Notes under the pieces: model-generated | What the model was told of the DNA's origin: nothing | Seen by the model: only the letters and a program-made list of their open reading frames with translations | The model's database searches: none | Shown: positions 37,539-45,715 of the stretch, one piece after another | Position numbering within the stretch: the first letter of the stretch is position 1 | Layout of the letters: each line of letters starts with the position of its first letter | Position numbers and translations under genes: made by a program | Source of the DNA: Pseudomonadota bacterium | Lineage (GTDB): Bacteria; Myxococcota_A; UBA796; GCA-2862545 | Direction: 5' to 3' | DNA: 55,930 nucleotides | NCBI GenBank assembly: GCA_005776945.1 | Contig: SXOB01000064.1 | Coordinates: 1 to 55,930, forward strand

Positions 37539-38505
37539 CGTCCCAACCGCTGTAGCCGGCCTCGAAGGCCCGCACGACGCGGTTGGGATCGACGAGAACC
37601 CAGGACGGGTAGGCATAGGCCTCCCCGAGCGCTGGCCCCATCACGGCGACGGCCCAGCCGCGGTCCCCGACAACCGGCCCCTCGAGCGCGAAGGTGTCCG
37701 TCCAGGCCAGCCGTTCGTCGAGGCTGGCTTCCGCGAGCACGTCGTCCAGCGACGGCGTCAGGAGCGTGAGCACGACGACCTCGATGCCGTCACGCGCGAG
37801 GTCGTCGATGAAAGCCTGCTCCTCGGCCGCCGCTGATTGGCACGGGCCGCAGTCCATCGCCGAAGCCTCGACGACAACCCAGCGGTCGGCGAGGTCGTGC
37901 AGTCGGAGGCCGTCGCCGCAGGCGTCACCAAAGACGCCGTCGGGCACCCGGGCGCCGACCTCCAAGACGTAGTTGCCGGCGTAGGGTGGCGGGTCCGCCT
38001 TGGGCCAGCCGCAGCGGTAGGTCGGGGGCGGCCGCAACCCGTGCCACGGGTCGAGCGTCGCCGATTCGACCGCCAACTCCCCCGATACGGTCAGCGTCCA
38101 CGAGAGCGAGCCCTCTTCGGTCACGTCGGCGACGTTGTCGACGACGAGGACGTCGTCACCCGTGACAACACCCTGCTCCGTCAACGAATAGTGGGGGATG
38201 CTCGACCGAAACCAACGGTCCCCGTCGCGCCCCAACCACTCCGAAGGCGAACCTGGCGTGCTGCTGATGCGCTCGTAGCAGTCGGTTCCGTCCATCACGG
38301 CCTCCGCACGCCAGACGACGTCACAGTCCGGGCAAAGCCAGCCGACGGAGTGGTCCTCCTCGGCCCCATAGGTCCGCCCGTAGCTGCACGGACTTGCGCC
38401 GTCGGCAAACGTGACGTCCCATTGCAACCGCCCCGCCAGGGTCGTCACCTCCTCCAAGACGACGGGGATTTCCACGATTCGCGTGCAGGCGAGCGCCAAA
38501 ATCAC
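37513..38505 (-). CDS. Thioredoxin-like (TlpA-type) lipoprotein
   Basis: 330 residues from a GTG overlapping the MbnH stop (GTGA), giving the very short MILALAC lipobox. The N-terminal ~190 residues are beta-rich with Cys pairs (SPCSYGR, LCPDCDVVW). The C-terminal ~130 residues are a thioredoxin-like domain: VVVEASAMDCGPCQSAAAEE with redox CGPC, and PSWVLVDPNRVVRAFEAGYS with the cis-Pro loop. It follows the MbnP/MbnH pair, so it may reduce or assemble that copper/haem system. A longer start (38568) would give a basic n-region but overlaps the upstream gene by 67 bp. The 3' end overlaps the amidase by 26 bp. Confidence 0.78.
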   Translation of the reverse strand: MILALACTRIVEIPVVLEEVTTLAGRLQWDVTFADGASPCSYGRTYGAEEDHSVGWLCPDCDVVWRAEAVMDGTDCYERISSTPGSPSEWLGRDGDRWFRSSIPHYSLTEQGVVTGDDVLVVDNVADVTEEGSLSWTLTVSGELAVESATLDPWHGLRPPPTYRCGWPKADPPPYAGNYVLEVGARVPDGVFGDACGDGLRLHDLADRWVVVEASAMDCGPCQSAAAEEQAFIDDLARDGIEVVVLTLLTPSLDDVLAEASLDERLAWTDTFALEGPVVGDRGWAVAVMGPALGEAYAYPSWVLVDPNRVVRAFEAGYSGWDVIADRIRD

Positions 38506-39422
38506 GGCGCCGCCGAGTCGAGCGCACGCAGAAAGGCGAGCAAGTCGTCCCGCTCTCCGGCGTCCCACGTGAACCCCGTCACGCGCGGGTCCTTCAGCGG
38601 GCTCGCGCGGCCGTCCCCCATCAACGGCCCTGCAGCGACGTTCCGCCCGCCCGCTGCGTAGGTATCGACGACGGTTTCCAGGCTGTCCCCCGTCCCATCA
38701 TGCCAATACGGCGGGGTGGCCGCCACATTGCGCAGGGTCGGAATTCGGAACCGCCCCATGTCGTCCGCGTCGCCGGTCCACTCATAGACACCCCGGTCGC
38801 CGAGCGGGTAGGCCCCGGCGCCATCGACGTTGTAAAGGCCGGTATTCGCGAATGCGGGGGCACCAGGCGCGTCGACCGTGAAGCGCGGAGCCGGGTGGCA
38901 GCCGTCACAACTGCGACGGACGAAGGCCGTTTCGCCTCGCTGTTCGGCGTCGCCCAATTCGCCGAGGTCGACTTGGTTGGGGCCCGAGGTCAGCGTCATT
39001 TCGTAGGCGACGAGCGCGTCGATCATCACGGCCCGCGTGATGCCGGACGGCGCCAGAGGCCGGAGGTCCGCATCGTCGTTCAGCGCAGCGAACGCCTTGT
39101 CTTCCACGCTGCCGAGCCCCAATTCCAGGGGCTCGGTGCCGTAGAGGGGCACGATGACGTGATCGGCCGGGTCGGTGAACTGCGGACTCGCCCATCCAAG
39201 CGACCCCCGCTCCCCAAGGTCGAACAGGCTCGGCGTGTTGTGTTGGCCGAGCGCTTCGAAGGCACCGAGGCTCACGGGCGCGGTGTCGGCAAAGGCCCGC
39301 GACGGGTCGTGGCAAGTCGCGCAAGAGGTCTGGCCGTCGGCCGAGAGCCGTACGTCGCTGAAAAGGCGCTCGCCGAGTGCCGCGAGGTCGCCCTCAGCCG
39401 CGCAGGCGACGAGCCACCACAC
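38502..39422 (-). CDS. mbnH: Di-haem cytochrome c peroxidase-like protein, MbnH type
   Basis: 306 residues from a GTG at 39422, signal MWWLVAC. Two haem c sites are seen: CATCHDPSRAF and CDGCHPAPRFT. The N-terminal LFSDVRLSADGQTSCATCH and the second-domain GRFRIPTLRNVAATPPYWHD are those of MauG/CcpA-like enzymes. In the family, MbnH converts a Trp of its partner MbnP to kynurenine. The mbnP-like gene lies 1 bp upstream, which fixes the assignment. Confidence 0.88.
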   Translation of the reverse strand: MWWLVACAAEGDLAALGERLFSDVRLSADGQTSCATCHDPSRAFADTAPVSLGAFEALGQHNTPSLFDLGERGSLGWASPQFTDPADHVIVPLYGTEPLELGLGSVEDKAFAALNDDADLRPLAPSGITRAVMIDALVAYEMTLTSGPNQVDLGELGDAEQRGETAFVRRSCDGCHPAPRFTVDAPGAPAFANTGLYNVDGAGAYPLGDRGVYEWTGDADDMGRFRIPTLRNVAATPPYWHDGTGDSLETVVDTYAAGGRNVAAGPLMGDGRASPLKDPRVTGFTWDAGERDDLLAFLRALDSAAP

Positions 39423-39423
39423 G

Positions 39424-40311
39424 TCAGAACAAGCGGAAGAGGACTTGTTCCTCGCATTCATTGATGCAGTTGCCCGTCTCCCAATCCAGGCCGACGACGC
39501 CGAAGGCTGAAGGGCATTCGGCGACTTCCAGCGGGTCGGAAACGCAGCCGACTTCGGTCTCCGGCGTGTCGAGTTCCAGGTCGACGTCGGCGAGGAAGTG
39601 GCCGAGCCTGACGCGAACGTCGTCGGAGGCCGGATTGAGGTTTTCGACCCGAATGCGCGCGACGTTGGGACGTTCGCAATCTTCCGTCGGGGCCACGTCG
39701 GCGCCGCTGCTCGCACAGTCCACCGACAGGATTCGCGTCGACCAGTTCGTCTCCCCGTCGATGAGAAGCCCGAAATCGAAGAAGTGGTGGCCGCGTTGGG
39801 CGCTGTGAAACAGGCTGGCGTCGCCGAGCGGGGCATCACCCAAGGCGTGGTTCAGTTCGAAGGGGACGCCGAGCGTGAACTCGATGCCGTTGTACTCGCC
39901 GGGGCTCACCTCCCCCTGGATGACCTTGCGGGTCTCGGGGGTCCCGCCGACACAGTCCCCCGTCCCATCTTCGAAGTCGAGCAGGGCGACGTCCTCGGAC
40001 TGCCAGACGCCGTCAGGGACAAAGTGCACGGGCAACGGACTGCCATCGACGGCGAGCACGTCGACGTCGGACACATAGAACCGCAGGTCCGTCAAGGAGG
40101 CGTTGTTGCCGGGCGCAGTGTCGAGCAGGTCGATGTCCAGACCGCAGCCGACCTCCTCGTCAAAGACGTCGGGCAGGAACGTGATCGTGATGGGGTCACG
40201 GGGAATCTCGGTGACCGGATCCGTGGTGTCGGTGGCCGTCACATCGGTCGCTTGGGGCGGCGCTGGTTGGTCGTCTCCGCCTCCACATGCCAGCCATAGC
40301 CACAGCCCCAT
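39424..40311 (-). CDS. mbnP: MbnP-like lipoprotein (AZL_007920/MXAN_0976 family)
   Basis: 295 residues from the ATG at 40311 with GGGAGG upstream; signal MGLWLWLAC. Family blocks: ASLTDLRFYVSDVDVL, VWQSEDVALLDFEDGTGDC, GEYNGIEFTLGVPFELNHAL, VDCASSG...CERPN, and a Cys-rich end (GCVSDPLEVAECPSAFGVVG). These proteins bind copper at the cell surface through His and a kynurenine made by MbnH. Where the family as I remember it has a Trp-rich FWSWxxGYKF, this protein has LFHSAQRGHHFF, so the usual two Trp are absent. Confidence 0.88.
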   Translation of the reverse strand: MGLWLWLACGGGDDQPAPPQATDVTATDTTDPVTEIPRDPITITFLPDVFDEEVGCGLDIDLLDTAPGNNASLTDLRFYVSDVDVLAVDGSPLPVHFVPDGVWQSEDVALLDFEDGTGDCVGGTPETRKVIQGEVSPGEYNGIEFTLGVPFELNHALGDAPLGDASLFHSAQRGHHFFDFGLLIDGETNWSTRILSVDCASSGADVAPTEDCERPNVARIRVENLNPASDDVRVRLGHFLADVDLELDTPETEVGCVSDPLEVAECPSAFGVVGLDWETGNCINECEEQVLFRLF

Positions 40312-40388
40312 GGTGCCTCCCAACCCGCGGATATCCCATGCGGTCGGCAGGCAGCCCGAATACAACGGCGCCCCGCCCCGAGGCCCCG

Positions 40389-41729
40389 TTGTTCCTTCTG
40401 TTCGCCGCGCCCTCCCTGGCGTCCGAAGTCGTCGTCGAGGGCGGCTACCGCGCGCGCGGCCAACTCTTCGAGAGCCTGTCGCTGGACCATACGTTGCCCG
40501 ACAGCGAAGGGCTCGCCTTCGGCTTTGACCACCGCCTACTCCTGCGGCCCACCCTCCATCTTGGCGACAAGGCGCGCGTCAGCCTCGAGGTTCGGGCGCT
40601 GGACGGCGTCGTCTGGGGCGACGAGTCCCTGTCGCCCTCTGGGCCGGTCCAAGGCGCTGCGCCTACATTCGACCCGACCCTCACCGCCCCCGTCAGCACG
40701 ACGGACGACTACCAGGTCCTCCAGGACATCACGGTGAGCCGGCTCTGGACGGAATTCGACACTGGCATCGGCCACTTCGCCATCGGCCGCATGCCGCTGC
40801 ATGGCGGCTTGGGCATTTGGCACAACGACGGCTGGCAACGTGCCCCTGAATTGGCCGAACATGGCGACAGCGTCGACCGCATTGGCTGGGACCTGCTCGT
40901 TCAGAACCAGTTCTTCGTGGGCCTCGGCGCCGCCGTGTTGACCGAGGGCACCGTGGGCGGCGAAGACGACACCACCCGATTCGACGGGACCGTCGCCTAC
41001 CGCACGGAGCTCGTCCAGGCGGGCCTCCTCGCCGAGGTTTCCCACACGACCGACCCCGAGTTCACCCTTGGCACCTTCGTCGGCTCCGCCGACATCACGC
41101 TCGGCAAGCTCCGCCTCGGCACCGAGATCATCGGCCAGTTCGGCGGCGGCTCTCTGTCGACCATCGGCGACGGCGTGTCGGTCGGAGCGGCTGGCGGCGC
41201 CCTGGAGGCCGGCCTCGACCTCGACCCATGGAAGTTGGAGGTGCTTGCGGGATTCGCGACCGGCGACGGCGACGACCGCGACCTCGCCGTGCACACGTTC
41301 ACCTACGACCGCGATTTCAGCGTTGGCCTCGTCATGTTCGAGCAACCCCTGCCCACGCTGTCGGCCGCCGCAGCCAACGACGAGAATGATGGCCGCTCGC
41401 TCGAGCAGGCGCTCGCCGGCGACGCCGTCTCCAACGCCCTGTTCTTGCGGCCAACGGTTCGCCGGACCCTCGCCGACGGCCTCGTCGCGCACCTCTCTTG
41501 GCTCGGCGCTCGCGCCGCCAAAGTCCCCGAATTCCGTGCCGAGCGCAACAGCTACGGCATGGAAATCGCCACGGGCCTTCGCTGGGACGCCGTCAGCCAT
41601 GTCGCGCTGGGCCTCGACGCCGCCGCGTTCCTGCCCGGCACGGTGTTCACCAACTACGAGGACGACGTCTACGACAGCTTCGACGACCCGGTCTACGGAG
41701 TCATGCTTCACACCCTCGTCCATTTCTGA
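40389..41729 (+). CDS. Outer-membrane beta-barrel protein (porin-like)
   Basis: About 446 residues. The chosen start is a TTG at 40389 with GAGG 5 nt upstream, giving the signal MFLLFAAPSLASEV; an ATG at 40338 would add 17 residues. The mature chain has many strands with alternating residues (KARVSLEVRALDGVVWGDES, TEFDTGIGHFAIGRMPLHGG, KLRLGTEIIGQFGGG) and ends MLHTLVHF with a terminal Phe, the usual BAM recognition signal. GRMPLHGGLGIWHNDGW resembles barrels of the alginate-export/OprB group. It is divergent from the mbnP-like gene; a role in copper or siderophore-like uptake is only a guess. Confidence 0.72.
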   Translation: MFLLFAAPSLASEVVVEGGYRARGQLFESLSLDHTLPDSEGLAFGFDHRLLLRPTLHLGDKARVSLEVRALDGVVWGDESLSPSGPVQGAAPTFDPTLTAPVSTTDDYQVLQDITVSRLWTEFDTGIGHFAIGRMPLHGGLGIWHNDGWQRAPELAEHGDSVDRIGWDLLVQNQFFVGLGAAVLTEGTVGGEDDTTRFDGTVAYRTELVQAGLLAEVSHTTDPEFTLGTFVGSADITLGKLRLGTEIIGQFGGGSLSTIGDGVSVGAAGGALEAGLDLDPWKLEVLAGFATGDGDDRDLAVHTFTYDRDFSVGLVMFEQPLPTLSAAAANDENDGRSLEQALAGDAVSNALFLRPTVRRTLADGLVAHLSWLGARAAKVPEFRAERNSYGMEIATGLRWDAVSHVALGLDAAAFLPGTVFTNYEDDVYDSFDDPVYGVMLHTLVHF

Positions 41730-41735
41730 GGCCAT

Positions 41736-42587
41736 GTGTTCGGCATCCACACCGCCCTGGTGACGCCATTCGATGACGAAGGCGCCGTCGACCGCGACGC
41801 CGCCGCCCGCCTGCTCGCCCGCCAGCTTGACGCCGGCGTCCACGGCGTCGTCGTCGCGGGGACCACCGGAGAGTCCCCCACCCTCGACATGACCGAGTGG
41901 GAACACCTCGTCAGCGACGCCGTCGACCAAGTCGACGCCCGCGTTCCGGTGTCGGCCGGCATCGGGACGAACGACACCCGGACCTCGGTCCGCAAGGCGG
42001 AGAAGGCCGCGGCCCTCGGCGCCGACGCCGGGCTGCTCGTCCTGCCCTACTACAACAAGCCGAATCCGGAGGGGCTCCGTCGGCACGTCGCTGCGGTGGC
42101 GGCCGTCGGCCTGCCCCTCATCATCTACCACGTGCCGGGCCGCACCGGTCAACGCCTAGAGGCCCCGTTGCTCGCCGAACTTTCGGCGGGCGCGGTCGCC
42201 ATCAAAGAGGCGACGGGCGACGTCCGCTATGGCGGCGACGTGCTCGCCCGGACGACGACGCCCCTCCTGAGCGGCGACGACTTCACCTTCCTTGGCCTCA
42301 TGGCCCAAGGCGCCACCGGGGTCATCTCGGTCCTCAGCAACGTCGCCCCCAAGCAAACGGTGGCCATCTACGACGCCCACAAGGCAGGTGCCGTCGAGGA
42401 AGCGGCGGTCCGTTTCCGCCGTCTGTGGGCGCTGATGACAGCGCTGTTTTCCGACACGAACCCCGTCCCAGCCAAGGCGGCCCTCTCGTGGTTGGGGTTG
42501 TGCCGGCCCGCCGTCCGCCTGCCGCTCGCACCGTGGGCAGGGCCGGACCCGGCCACCTGGGTCGACGCATCGCTGCGGGACGGATGA
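41736..42587 (+). CDS. dapA: 4-hydroxy-tetrahydrodipicolinate synthase
   Basis: 283 residues from a GTG at 41736. The DapA family is recognised by GTTGESPTL (Thr43-Thr44), YHVPGRTG (Tyr131, Arg136) and the Schiff-base Lys157 in AIKEATGD. It condenses pyruvate with aspartate semialdehyde in lysine and meso-diaminopimelate synthesis. It overlaps dapB as ATGA. Confidence 0.97.
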   Translation: MFGIHTALVTPFDDEGAVDRDAAARLLARQLDAGVHGVVVAGTTGESPTLDMTEWEHLVSDAVDQVDARVPVSAGIGTNDTRTSVRKAEKAAALGADAGLLVLPYYNKPNPEGLRRHVAAVAAVGLPLIIYHVPGRTGQRLEAPLLAELSAGAVAIKEATGDVRYGGDVLARTTTPLLSGDDFTFLGLMAQGATGVISVLSNVAPKQTVAIYDAHKAGAVEEAAVRFRRLWALMTALFSDTNPVPAKAALSWLGLCRPAVRLPLAPWAGPDPATWVDASLRDG

Positions 42588-43348
42588 GCACCCTCCGTGC
42601 CGCCGTGCTTGGGGCGACCGGGCGCATGGGCCGTCTCGTCGTCGCCGAAGTGCTGACGGCACCGGACTTCACCCTGGTCGCCGCCTGGGCGTCCCGCGCC
42701 ACGGGTCAGGACGCGGGCATCCTTTCTGGGGGTGGCGCGGCCGGGCTCGCCGTCTGCGCACCCGGCCCCGTTGCGGCGGACGTCGTCATCGACTTCTCCG
42801 CTCCGGGCGCCCTCGTAGCGGCGATGCCGCACCTGATCGGCCGACCCCTCGTCTGTGGCACGACCGGCCTGGACGACAGCGCGCGAGCGGCGCTCGACGC
42901 CCATGCGCGCACGGCGCCCCAAGTCGTGGCGTCCAACTTCTCTGCAGGAATTGCGGTGCTCACGCGGCTCGTCGCCGAAGCGGCCGCCTGCCTGCCCGAC
43001 TACGACGTCGAGATCGTCGAATTGCACCATCGCGGCAAACGAGACGCGCCAAGCGGAACCGCGCTCGCCCTCGGTCGCGCCGCGGCCCCCGACCGACGAC
43101 CCACCCACGGGCGCCAGGGCGTCGCGTTGCGGCAGCAGGCCGAGATCGGCTTTCACGCCGTCCGGCTTGGCGACGTCGTCGGTGAACACACCGTTTGGCT
43201 GGCCGGCGACGGCGAACGCCTCCAGTTGGGTCACATCGCCACGGACCGCCGCACCTTTGCCGCCGGCGCCCTCCGCGCGGCGCGACACCTCGTCGAACGG
43301 CCTCCCGGCCGAGTCGCCCTGACGGACCTGTTCGCGGGGCGACCCTGA
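42584..43348 (+). CDS. dapB: 4-hydroxy-tetrahydrodipicolinate reductase
   Basis: 254 residues. Nucleotide loop GATGRMGRLV, active-site block VEIVELHHRGKRDAPSGTAL (His-His, Lys, and PSGTA for substrate), and CGTTGLDD. It reduces the DapA product using NAD(P)H. The stop overlaps a downstream ATG as TGATG, though the lipoprotein start is more likely at 43390. Confidence 0.97.
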   Translation: MSTLRAAVLGATGRMGRLVVAEVLTAPDFTLVAAWASRATGQDAGILSGGGAAGLAVCAPGPVAADVVIDFSAPGALVAAMPHLIGRPLVCGTTGLDDSARAALDAHARTAPQVVASNFSAGIAVLTRLVAEAAACLPDYDVEIVELHHRGKRDAPSGTALALGRAAAPDRRPTHGRQGVALRQQAEIGFHAVRLGDVVGEHTVWLAGDGERLQLGHIATDRRTFAAGALRAARHLVERPPGRVALTDLFAGRP

Positions 43349-43389
43349 TGGGCTTGCGGGACGCCCGCTGGCGGGGCAAAAGGCAGACC

Positions 43390-43668
43390 ATGCGCATGCT
43401 TGCCGCAATGGTGGGGTCGACCCTCCTCCTGTCCAGCTGCAACAACAGCTGTCAGACCCTCTGCGTCCGCCTCGCCAAGTACGCCGACGAGTGTGGCTAC
43501 CCGGTCACCCAGGCTGAGTTGACGACGTGCATCGACGAGCAAGCGGGCTCCGAAAGCCGCGATGACCGCGCCACTTGCCGGCAATTCGGCGACGTCGAGA
43601 CGCTCCGCGCCCAATGGACTTGCGACGACATGGCGATCTACTGGGAAGACGCGGGCACAGGAAGCTGA
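43390..43668 (+). CDS. Small Cys-rich lipoprotein
   Basis: 92 residues from the ATG at 43390; the in-frame ATG at 43348 overlaps the dapB stop (TGATG) and would add 14 residues. The signal MRMLAAMVGSTLLLSSC has a normal lipobox. Six Cys follow (CNNSCQTLC, DECGY, TTCIDE, ATCRQF, WTCDD), spaced as in small disulfide-stabilised myxobacterial lipoproteins. Function is unknown. It sits between dapB and the kinase gene. Confidence 0.7.
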   Translation: MRMLAAMVGSTLLLSSCNNSCQTLCVRLAKYADECGYPVTQAELTTCIDEQAGSESRDDRATCRQFGDVETLRAQWTCDDMAIYWEDAGTGS

Positions 43669-43732
43669 TGACGGCGGCCGCGTCGGAGCCCCACAGGGGT
43701 CGACCGTTGGGCGATCGGTCCGGGAGGGATCG

Positions 43733-45715
43733 GTGAGCGAGCCCCCGTTCGAACCCCAACCGTTCGGCAAGTACGTCCTCATCGACAAGATTGCCACGGG
43801 CGGCATGGCCGAGATTTTCAAAGCCAAGGCCTACGGGCACGCCGGCTTTGAGAACCTCATCGTCATCAAACGGATCCTGCCGCACATCGGTGAGAATGCC
43901 GAGTTCGTCGAGATGTTCATCGACGAGGCCAAGGTTTCAGTCGCGCTGCAGCACCCGAACATCGTCCGAATCTTCGACTTCGGCAAGTTGATCCAAAACT
44001 ACTTCATCGCGATGGAGTGCGTGGAGGGCAAGGACACCCGCAACCTGCTCCGCAAGCTGTCGCGCAAAAAGCAGCTCATCCCTCACCGCTTTGTAGCCTT
44101 CATCGCCCACGAAGTGGCCAAGGGCCTACACTACGCTCACACCAAGACCGACCTTCAGGGCCGTCCCTACGGCATCGTCCACCGAGACGTGTCTCCGAGC
44201 AACGTGCTCGTGTCCTACGAGGGAGAGGTCAAGATCGTCGACTTCGGAATCGCGAAGGCCGAGATCAACGCCTACGAGACCCGCGACGGCGTCCTGAAGG
44301 GCAAGTTCGAGTACATGAGCCCCGAGCAAGCCACGGGCAAAGAGGTCGACGCCCGCAGCGACCTGTTCAGCCTCGGCATCCTGCTTTGGGAAATGAGCAC
44401 CGGCCGTCGACTGTTCAAGGCCGAGAGCGAAATCGCGACGCTCAAGATGATCCGGGACTGCGATTTCCCCCCGCCGACACAGCACAATCCCAAGCTCCCG
44501 CCGAAGCTGGAGCAAATCGTTCTCAAGGCGCTGAGCCGGCACCCCGAGGAACGCTACGCCTCCGGTCAGGACTTGGCCGACGAACTCCGGGAACTCATGT
44601 TCCCCGCGACGCCAGACAGCCTCCGGCCCGAGCTCGCCGCGTTCATGACCGAGACGTTTGCCGAGGAGCTGGCCGACGAACGTTCCCGACTCGCTGTTGG
44701 CTCTGCGATCGCCCGGAAGATGAAGGGCGAAGACGACGAAACGGGCACCCCGGGCCCTGCGCCAACGGTTCCCGAGGCCGCGGCCGTCGAACGGGCTCGC
44801 TACGTCGTGGCCGCCGCAGGCGTCCTCATCGTCGTCGCGTTCATCGCGCTCTTGGGCCTCTTTTCGGTCGTCATGGTCGGCCCCCGCTTCGGATCCGCGC
44901 CGGCTCCGCCCGTCGAAGTCGCCACCACCGGCGGCATCGACATCCAGGTCCTTCCCCCTTCGCGCATCTTCATCGATGGCGCGCTGAAGGGGACGAGCGA
45001 TGTCCTGCAACTCGACGGACTGGAGCCTGGGACCTACACCGTCGCCCTCGAGGCCGACGGCTACCAGCGCATCGAGGAGAAGGTTCGCGTCACGCCCGGT
45101 CCAGGGACGCGCTTCGCGCGCACGCTGACCCAAATCGTAGCGCCCCCGCCGATGCCTCCGCCCGCACCCGTCAGCGTCGTCGAGGCCCCGCCGCCCGCGT
45201 CCGCCGTCGAGCCCGAGGTGCGTACCCCGCCAGAGGTGCGGTTCACCTCGAGTCCATCCGGCGCCACCGTCCGCATCGACGGCCGTCCCATCGGCAGCAC
45301 CCCGTTCACTTGGCGCAGCGGCCGGTCCGGCGCGTCCTACCGGGTCGAATACAGCCTCGCGGGCCACGAATCGTCCGTCGGGGAGCTCAACGGGCTCCGC
45401 AGCGGCAAATCTCGGGACTTCGACCAGACCCTGAGGCCCTTGGGCGGTTCGGCCCCGACGCCACCCGCACCGCCCCCAACCCCGCCTTCATCGGCGACGA
45501 CAGGCACGCTGACCGTCACCCTCGTCGGCGGCGGCTGGGCCACCGTCACGGTCGACGGCAAGAAACTCGAGAAGAACGCGCCCCTGAGGAATTATGCTTT
45601 GGCGGCGGGGAAACACACCGTGCGCGTCGAGAACCCTGACCTTGGCATCGCAATGGTGCAAGACATCAACGTGGAACCTGGCGGGACCGTGACCCTTCGC
45701 GCGGCGCCAAAGTGA
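43733..45715 (+). CDS. Membrane Ser/Thr protein kinase with PEGA domains
   Basis: 660 residues from a GTG with GGGAGGG upstream. The N-terminal kinase (residues ~12-290) has the Gly loop KIATGGMAEIF, Lys46 in IVIKRIL, catalytic HRDVSPSNVLV, DFGIAKAE, and GKFEYMSPEQATG. Helix ~352-382 crosses the membrane. Outside are three PEGA-type repeats: GGIDIQVLPPSRIFIDGALK (~400-450), SSPSGATVRIDGRPIGSTPF (~503-550) and a third with GGWATVTVDGKKL (~590-645), separated by Pro-rich linkers. It would signal from the periplasm or envelope to the cytoplasm. The stop overlaps the CotH gene as GTGA. Confidence 0.92.
   Translation: MSEPPFEPQPFGKYVLIDKIATGGMAEIFKAKAYGHAGFENLIVIKRILPHIGENAEFVEMFIDEAKVSVALQHPNIVRIFDFGKLIQNYFIAMECVEGKDTRNLLRKLSRKKQLIPHRFVAFIAHEVAKGLHYAHTKTDLQGRPYGIVHRDVSPSNVLVSYEGEVKIVDFGIAKAEINAYETRDGVLKGKFEYMSPEQATGKEVDARSDLFSLGILLWEMSTGRRLFKAESEIATLKMIRDCDFPPPTQHNPKLPPKLEQIVLKALSRHPEERYASGQDLADELRELMFPATPDSLRPELAAFMTETFAEELADERSRLAVGSAIARKMKGEDDETGTPGPAPTVPEAAAVERARYVVAAAGVLIVVAFIALLGLFSVVMVGPRFGSAPAPPVEVATTGGIDIQVLPPSRIFIDGALKGTSDVLQLDGLEPGTYTVALEADGYQRIEEKVRVTPGPGTRFARTLTQIVAPPPMPPPAPVSVVEAPPPASAVEPEVRTPPEVRFTSSPSGATVRIDGRPIGSTPFTWRSGRSGASYRVEYSLAGHESSVGELNGLRSGKSRDFDQTLRPLGGSAPTPPAPPPTPPSSATTGTLTVTLVGGGWATVTVDGKKLEKNAPLRNYALAAGKHTVRVENPDLGIAMVQDINVEPGGTVTLRAAPK

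Noticed and set aside
37513..38568. Longer N-terminus for the thioredoxin-like lipoprotein with a basic region
   Set aside because: It would overlap the MbnH gene by 67 bp; the GTGA junction and the short signals elsewhere favour 38505. Not fully excluded.
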